From NCBI RefSeq assembly GCF_017352135.1, contig NZ_CP071454.1, positions 1,521,501-1,585,500 of the forward strand: a stretch of 64,000 bases of DNA, written 5' to 3'. Positions 60,043-64,000 of the stretch are shown one piece after another. Position 1 is the first letter of the stretch. Each line of letters opens with the position of its first letter. A model generated the notes under the pieces. That model did not search any database, was not told the DNA's origin, and worked only from the letters and a program-made list of their open reading frames with translations. Source of the stretch: Rhizobium lentis. GTDB lineage: Bacteria > Pseudomonadota > Alphaproteobacteria > Rhizobiales > Rhizobiaceae. The position numbers were made by a program, and so were the translations under genes.

Positions 60043-60996
60043 TTATTCGATGACCTTGTTGGCGCGCTTAAGCACGCTCTCAGGCAGCGTAACGCCCATC
60101 TTTGCCGCGGCGGCCTTGTTGACGACGAGATCGCTGCCGGCGGCCGTCTTGACCGCGATGTCGCCGGGGTTTTCGCCCTTCAGCACGCGCACGACGATTT
60201 CACCCGTCTGCTTGCCGACATCGTAGTAGTTGAAGCCGAGGGCGGCGATCGAACCGCGCGAAACCGAATCCGTATCGGCGGTGAAGAGCGGCAGCTTGCT
60301 TTCCTCGGCAACTGCGACAGCGCCCTCGAGTGCGGAGATGATCGTGTTGTCGGTCGGGATGTAGATCGCATCGGCGCGGCCGACGAGCGCGCGTGCCGCA
60401 CCCTGAACCTCGGCCGACTTGGTGGCGGCCGATTCGACAACCGTCAGGCCGGCCTTTACGGCCTCGGCCTTCAGCACGGCGAGCAGCGAAACCGAGTTCG
60501 CCTCACCCGAGTTGTAGAGGTAACCGATCGTTTTAATCTTCGGCACGATTTCCTTGATCAGCGCCAAGTGCTCGCCGACAGGCGACATGTCGGAAAGGCC
60601 GGTAACGTTGCCGCCGGGCTTGTCCATATTCTTGACGAGCTGGGCGCCGAGCGGATCGGAGACGGCGGTGAACACGACGGGAATGTCGCGCGTTGCCGAG
60701 ACGACCGCCTGGGCCGAGGGCGTGGAGATCGGCACGATGACATTGGGCTCGTCGCCGGCGAACTGGCGGGCGATCTGGGCAGCGGTGGCCGGATTGCCCT
60801 GCGCCGATTCAAATAGGAATTCCAGATTCTCGCCATCTTTGTAGCCGGCCGCCGTCAGCACATCGAGAACGCCCTTGCGGGCTGCATCCAGCGCCGGGTG
60901 CTCCACGATCGCCGTCACGGCAACGGTCACATCATCCGCCTTTGCCGGCAGGGAAAGGGCCAAAGTGGCGGCAAGAGCGAGCAGAATCGGGCGCAT
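60043..60996 (-). CDS. ABC transporter substrate-binding protein (TrpX/DUF534-like)
   Basis: A 317-residue periplasmic protein with a signal peptide (MRPILLALAATLALSLPAKA). The mature protein has the TrpX/DUF534 layout: VAVTAIVEHPALDAARKGVLD, VIVPISTPSAQAVVSATRDIPVVFTAVSDPLGA, GLSDMSPVGEHLALIKEIVP and ALGFNYYDVGKQTGEIVVRVL. Relatives bind tryptophan or tyrosine or similar compounds. ATG 60996 has CAGGAGGA eight bases upstream. First gene of the importer operon. Confidence 0.92.
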   Translation of the reverse strand: MRPILLALAATLALSLPAKADDVTVAVTAIVEHPALDAARKGVLDVLTAAGYKDGENLEFLFESAQGNPATAAQIARQFAGDEPNVIVPISTPSAQAVVSATRDIPVVFTAVSDPLGAQLVKNMDKPGGNVTGLSDMSPVGEHLALIKEIVPKIKTIGYLYNSGEANSVSLLAVLKAEAVKAGLTVVESAATKSAEVQGAARALVGRADAIYIPTDNTIISALEGAVAVAEESKLPLFTADTDSVSRGSIAALGFNYYDVGKQTGEIVVRVLKGENPGDIAVKTAAGSDLVVNKAAAAKMGVTLPESVLKRANKVIE

Positions 60997-61089
60997 GGGT
61001 ATCCTCCTGAATGATTTTGGCGGCACTATTAGGAAAAGCGCATACTTAAATCAATGCAGGAGAATTGTAGCGAGGATCAAACTTGCTGA

Positions 61090-62319
61090 TCAGTCGTCGG
61101 CGCCGTGATTGGCTATCATCATCGCCTCGAAGGCCAGACGTTCGGTCTTGCGCATACGTTCGGATTCCGATTTCAGCTGGCCGCAGGCGGCAAGAATATC
61201 GCGGCCGCGCGGCGTGCGGATCGGCGAGGCATAACCTGCCGAATTGATGAAATCGGCGAACTTCTCGATCTGCTCCCAGTCGGAACATTGGTAATTGGTG
61301 CCGGGCCAGGGATTGAACGGAATGAGATTGATCTTCGCCGGCACGCCCTTCAGGAGCTTGATCAGCCCCTTGGCGTCCTCCAGGCTGTCGTTGACATCCT
61401 TCAACATCACATATTCGAACGTGATGCGCCTTGCATTGGAAAGACCGGGATAGGCCTTGCAGGCGTCAATCAGTTCCTTCAGCGGATACTTCTTGTTGAT
61501 CGGCACCAGGATATCGCGCAGGTCATCGCGCACCGCATGCAGCGAGATCGCCAGCATCACCCCGATCTCCTCACCCGTGCGGAAAATCTCTGGCACTACG
61601 CCCGAGGTGGAAAGCGTCACGCGGCGCTTGGACAACGACAGGCCGTCGCCATCCGTGGCGATCAGCAATGCCTGCTTGACGGCATCGAAATTATAGAGCG
61701 GCTCGCCCATGCCCATCATCACGATATTGCTGACCTTGCGGCCCTCGGCAGGCATGATCGTGCCTTGCGGCGCCTCGCGATCCGGGAAGTCGCCAAGCCG
61801 GTCGCGGGCGAGCAGCAGCTGCGACAGAATTTCCTCCGCCGTCAGGTTGCGCACCAGGCGCTGTGTCCCGGTATGACAGAAGGAACAGGTGAGCGTGCAG
61901 CCGACCTGGCTGGAAATGCACAGCGTGCCGCGGCCCTCTTCCGGAATGTAGACGGCTTCGATCTCGACCGGACGCCCTGCGCCACGCGGAGGAAAACGCA
62001 GCAGCCATTTGCGCGTGCCGTCATTGGAGACCTGCTCCTCGACGATCTCCGGACGCGCGATGGTGAAATGCTGCTTCAACATCTCCCGCATGTCCTTGGC
62101 GACATTCGTCATATGGTCGAAATCGGAGACACCGCGCACATAGATCCAGTTCCAGAGCTGCGAGACGCGCATCTTGATCTGCTTCTCGGCCACACCCTTT
62201 TCGCGGAGTGCCGCTGCCATCTCCTCGCGCGACAGCCCGATCAGCGACGGCTTCTCGACGCCGGAAGAGGGGCGCGGGGCCTGAGGCTTGTTGACGACGA
62301 TCGCATCCATGACGGACAT
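61090..62319 (-). CDS. rlmN: Dual-specificity 23S rRNA (A2503)/tRNA (A37) methyltransferase RlmN
   Basis: A 409-residue radical SAM enzyme. The cluster motif is [11 protein letters not shown] (CxxxCxxC), with [16 protein letters not shown] after it, [13 protein letters not shown] and [12 protein letters not shown]. The C-terminal catalytic cysteine lies in [13 protein letters not shown]. It methylates C2 of A2503 in 23S rRNA and of A37 in some tRNAs. ATG 62319 is used; ATG 62310 is an alternative. It has an unusually long N-terminal lead before the RlmN domain. 343 bases upstream to the IalB-type gene. Confidence 0.96.
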   Translation of the reverse strand: MSVMDAIVVNKPQAPRPSSGVEKPSLIGLSREEMAAALREKGVAEKQIKMRVSQLWNWIYVRGVSDFDHMTNVAKDMREMLKQHFTIARPEIVEEQVSNDGTRKWLLRFPPRGAGRPVEIEAVYIPEEGRGTLCISSQVGCTLTCSFCHTGTQRLVRNLTAEEILSQLLLARDRLGDFPDREAPQGTIMPAEGRKVSNIVMMGMGEPLYNFDAVKQALLIATDGDGLSLSKRRVTLSTSGVVPEIFRTGEEIGVMLAISLHAVRDDLRDILVPINKKYPLKELIDACKAYPGLSNARRITFEYVMLKDVNDSLEDAKGLIKLLKGVPAKINLIPFNPWPGTNYQCSDWEQIEKFADFINSAGYASPIRTPRGRDILAACGQLKSESERMRKTERLAFEAMMIANHGADD

Positions 62320-62661
62320 AGTCTTTCATCCCGAATTCGAACGTAACCGTTCCGCAAGCCGCGGACTTCAGGGTCTAATCCGGAAGACTTGCGGGCGCAT
62401 GACGGCACATTGGCAGAAATTGATGGCGGACGGCGACTGATATCGCGATCTCCGCTGTTTGCGCGGCCTTTAGCATCATTTTGCCCGCGCGTCACTACAA
62501 AGCATGTCGCGCAAAACTGTGCAGCGGTTTCGCGTAAACTTCATGCGGAAACCAAGGACCTGAAGCGCGCCAGGCGAATCTGAAAGATCGCGCCGCGCTC
62601 TAGATGGAAATAACGAAGGCCGGCGCAAGGCCGGCCTTTTGAGTTCCATCAGCGAAACTGC
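62320..62661. other. Intergenic stretch between rlmN and the IalB-type gene
   Basis: About 342 bases. The distal part contains the terminator of the IalB-type gene at 62611-62640. The rest must hold the rlmN promoter. No RNA gene, second hairpin or convincing coding frame is visible; a 64-codon plus-strand frame at 62389-62583 has no family look. Confidence 0.5.
62611..62640 (-). terminator. Terminator of the IalB-family gene
   Basis: AAGGCCGG (62616-62623) and CCGGCCTT (62631-62638) form an 8-bp stem, extendable by C-G around a GCAAG-type loop. On the minus strand CGTTATTTCC follows; on the plus strand TTTT. It lies 24 bases past the IalB-type stop. Confidence 0.7.
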
Positions 62662-63171
62662 TTATTTGCAGCTTTCGATCTGCTTCAGTGCCGCCGAAAT
62701 ACCCGAGAGCGAATAGCTGTAGGAGGTACCGGTGCCCTTGCGCGAGACGGCATTGACCGTCATCGAATGGCCGGTCTTCATCGCCGCGACGAGGGCCGGC
62801 TCCTGAGCAGCATTCTCGACCCAACCGGCCTTGTCCTTGGTGAACATCACGAAGGTCTTGTTGTCGATGACGACGTTGATCTTCGAATTTTCCTTCACCG
62901 TGTAACCCATCATCGCCTGCGGCTCATAGGAAATGTTCTGGCCCGGGCGCTGCGAGACGATGAAGAAATTGTCGCCATGGTCGACGCTTGCCGGCTGCTT
63001 TGCCGTCGGAACGGACAGTACATAGCAAACGGTGCTGTTGCCCGACTTGTAGGAATAGGCGCCCCATGCCTGAAACTGCTGAATGCGGTTCGGCGCGGCC
63101 TGCTGCGCTGTCGCAACTCCGGCCATAACAAGGGTGAAGGCGAGAGCGGATACGATACTTTTTACAAACAT
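62662..63171 (-). CDS. Invasion-associated locus B (IalB) family protein
   Basis: A 169-residue periplasmic protein with a signal peptide (MFVKSIVSALAFTLVMAGVATA). The IalB-domain pattern is visible: FQAWGAYSYKSGNSTVCYVLS, then VSQRPGQNISYEPQAMMGYTV, TFVMFTKDKAGWVENA and the end GTGTSYSYSLSGISAALKQ with a final Cys. Bartonella IalB aids erythrocyte entry; in rhizobia the role is unknown. ATG 63171. It is divergent from the sigma-factor gene. Confidence 0.9.
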   Translation of the reverse strand: MFVKSIVSALAFTLVMAGVATAQQAAPNRIQQFQAWGAYSYKSGNSTVCYVLSVPTAKQPASVDHGDNFFIVSQRPGQNISYEPQAMMGYTVKENSKINVVIDNKTFVMFTKDKAGWVENAAQEPALVAAMKTGHSMTVNAVSRKGTGTSYSYSLSGISAALKQIESCK

Positions 63172-63507
63172 GGATTCCTGCCGGTTCTTGCGATTCAAGG
63201 CCCGAAGCGATCATAGCGGGCGGCGCATAATCACGATCTGCTTTATTTTGACTTAATTCAGGTTACCAAATGGTCAACAATAGCTGCGATTTGTATCTGC
63301 CTGTGTCATTTCAGCTCGACCACCACTTTTGCCCCTTGCTGAAATCGGCTGCGTTGCCGGTGCGCCGATGGCACCGGCCGGCCGTTCGGCTGAATTTAAG
63401 ACACAAAGATTCAGGCAAGAGTTTGACCTTTCAAAAATCCGTTGTACCTCAGTAACACTTTGGAAATCCGGGACGAAATTTTCGCCGCAGGGGGCTCGCG
63501 AGACGAT
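63172..63507. other. Regulatory region between the IalB-type gene and the ECF sigma gene
   Basis: About 336 bases with two inverted repeats on the sigma side: ATTTCAGC (63308-63315) with GCTGAAAT (63338-63345), and CCGGTGC (63357-63363) with GCACCGG (63371-63377). It must contain promoters for both genes. I cannot identify an ECF-type autoregulatory promoter with confidence. The sigma frame is open from TTG 63460, so the true gene may start here. Confidence 0.45.
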
Positions 63508-64000
63508 ATGGATGCCGAGGAAAGACAGCGTTTCGCTGCCCTCGTAAAGGCCGTCGCAGACGATCGCGACCAGCAGGCCTTTTCCATCCTCTTCGACTAT
63601 TTCGCCCCCCGCCTGAAGACTTGGCTGATGCGCCAGAAGATGACATCAGGCGAGGCCGAAGAGCTGGTCCAGGAGATCATGATCGTGCTCTGGCATAAGG
63701 CCCATCTCTATGATGCCACGCGGTCTTCGCTTTCGACCTGGGTCTTCCGCATTGCCCGCAACCGCCGCATCGATCTGCAGCGCCGCGCCAGCAGCCGCAT
63801 CCTCGACGAGGCCGACCCGACCCTGCTGCCGCCGGCCGATATCGGCGCCGAAGAAATCATCGCCAATGACGATCGCGACGCCAGCATCCGTGCCGCCGTC
63901 CGACGGTTGCCGTGGGAGCAGCGCGACATGCTGCGTGCCGCCTTTTTTCTCGGCCAGTCGCATTCTGAGATTGCCGAAGCGACCGGACTGCCGCTTGGGA
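63508..64000 (+). CDS. ECF RNA polymerase sigma factor, RpoE/ECF11-like, 3' end cut off
   Basis: 164 codons to the window edge. Sigma-2 region: AFSILFDYFAPRLKTWLMRQ, VQEIMIVLWHKAHLYD and WVFRIARNRRIDLQRR. Sigma-4 region: RLPWEQRDMLRAAFFLGQSHSEIAEATGLPLG, where the helix-turn-helix begins. The acidic linker DEADPTLLPPADIGAEE and the AFxxLFxxFAPR pattern resemble Rhodobacter RpoE, which pairs with the ChrR anti-sigma factor and answers singlet oxygen; the pairing is inferred. The start is uncertain: ATG 63508 or an in-frame TTG 63460. The partner anti-sigma gene would lie just past the window. Confidence 0.88.
   Translation, partial: MDAEERQRFAALVKAVADDRDQQAFSILFDYFAPRLKTWLMRQKMTSGEAEELVQEIMIVLWHKAHLYDATRSSLSTWVFRIARNRRIDLQRRASSRILDEADPTLLPPADIGAEEIIANDDRDASIRAAVRRLPWEQRDMLRAAFFLGQSHSEIAEATGLPLG

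Noticed and set aside
62389..62583. 64-codon plus-strand frame between rlmN and the IalB-type gene
   Set aside because: No ribosome-binding site and Arg-rich without motifs; runs toward the terminator of the opposite gene.
63253..63268. TTAATTCAGGTTACC upstream of the sigma gene as a CtrA site
   Set aside because: Spacing and second half-site do not fit TTAA-N7-TTAA.

Overview
The window is a gene-dense, GC-rich chromosomal segment from an alphaproteobacterium, almost certainly Rhizobium of the R. etli / R. leguminosarum group. The reasons are an F1 ATP synthase operon (atpHAGDC) without F0 genes, an mdh-sucCDAB-lpdA citric-acid-cycle cluster, sdhCDAB, a hemC-hemD-mitofilin-hemY cluster, an Omp19-like lipoprotein, an IalB-family protein, and TTAA-N7-TTAA motifs of the CtrA type. 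The species call is from memory of protein sequences, not from a search. I see no phage, IS element, CRISPR array, rRNA or tRNA; this is mainly core genome.

Layout. 1-2.6 kb: the end of a NMT1/ThiY-like substrate-binding protein with its terminator, a membrane acyltransferase and an ExoY-like sugar transferase. 2.7-7.8 kb (minus): atpH-A-G-D-(79-aa CPxCG protein)-C. 8-10.8 kb (minus): a small membrane protein and priA. 11-13.5 kb (plus): a two-gene operon of a DapA-family lyase and a GMC oxidoreductase. 13.5-16.8 kb: a PlsC-like acyltransferase, xerC and a TraB/GumN protein. 17-29 kb (minus): an eleven-gene run, mdh-sucC-sucD-sucA-(YciI)-sucB-(DUF4241)-(secreted unknown)-(SDR)-(LysE)-lpdA, which closes at a strong hairpin. 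29-34.7 kb (minus): zapE, an Omp19-like lipoprotein, and sdhCDAB. 35-38.9 kb: a secreted His-rich protein facing the tsaD-gpsA-YciI-EVE-methyltransferase operon. 39-44.8 kb (plus): hemC-hemD-mitofilin-hemY-terB-amidotransferase. 44.9-50 kb: an MFS transporter, yggT-yggU, ppa, a GNAT enzyme and typA. 50-58.2 kb: an M3 peptidase, an unknown gene behind a CtrA-type site, two LysE exporters, an MscS channel, argG and an SDR. 58.2-61 kb (minus): a TrpXYZ-like ABC importer. 61-64 kb: rlmN, an IalB-family protein and the start of an ECF sigma factor of the RpoE/ChrR-partner type, cut by the window edge.

How it fits together. Most of the window serves respiration: citric-acid-cycle enzymes feed NADH and succinate into the membrane, SdhCDAB is both cycle enzyme and Complex II, and F1 uses the resulting gradient. 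Heme synthesis sits next to an alphaproteobacterial mitofilin (Mic60-like) gene, so membrane architecture and cytochrome supply share a locus. The points most worth following are the small CPxCG protein translationally locked between atpD and atpC, the secreted pair inside the sucAB-lpdA run, and three near-identical TTAA-N7-TTAACGATTG sites upstream of genes that are unknown or only assigned to a family.
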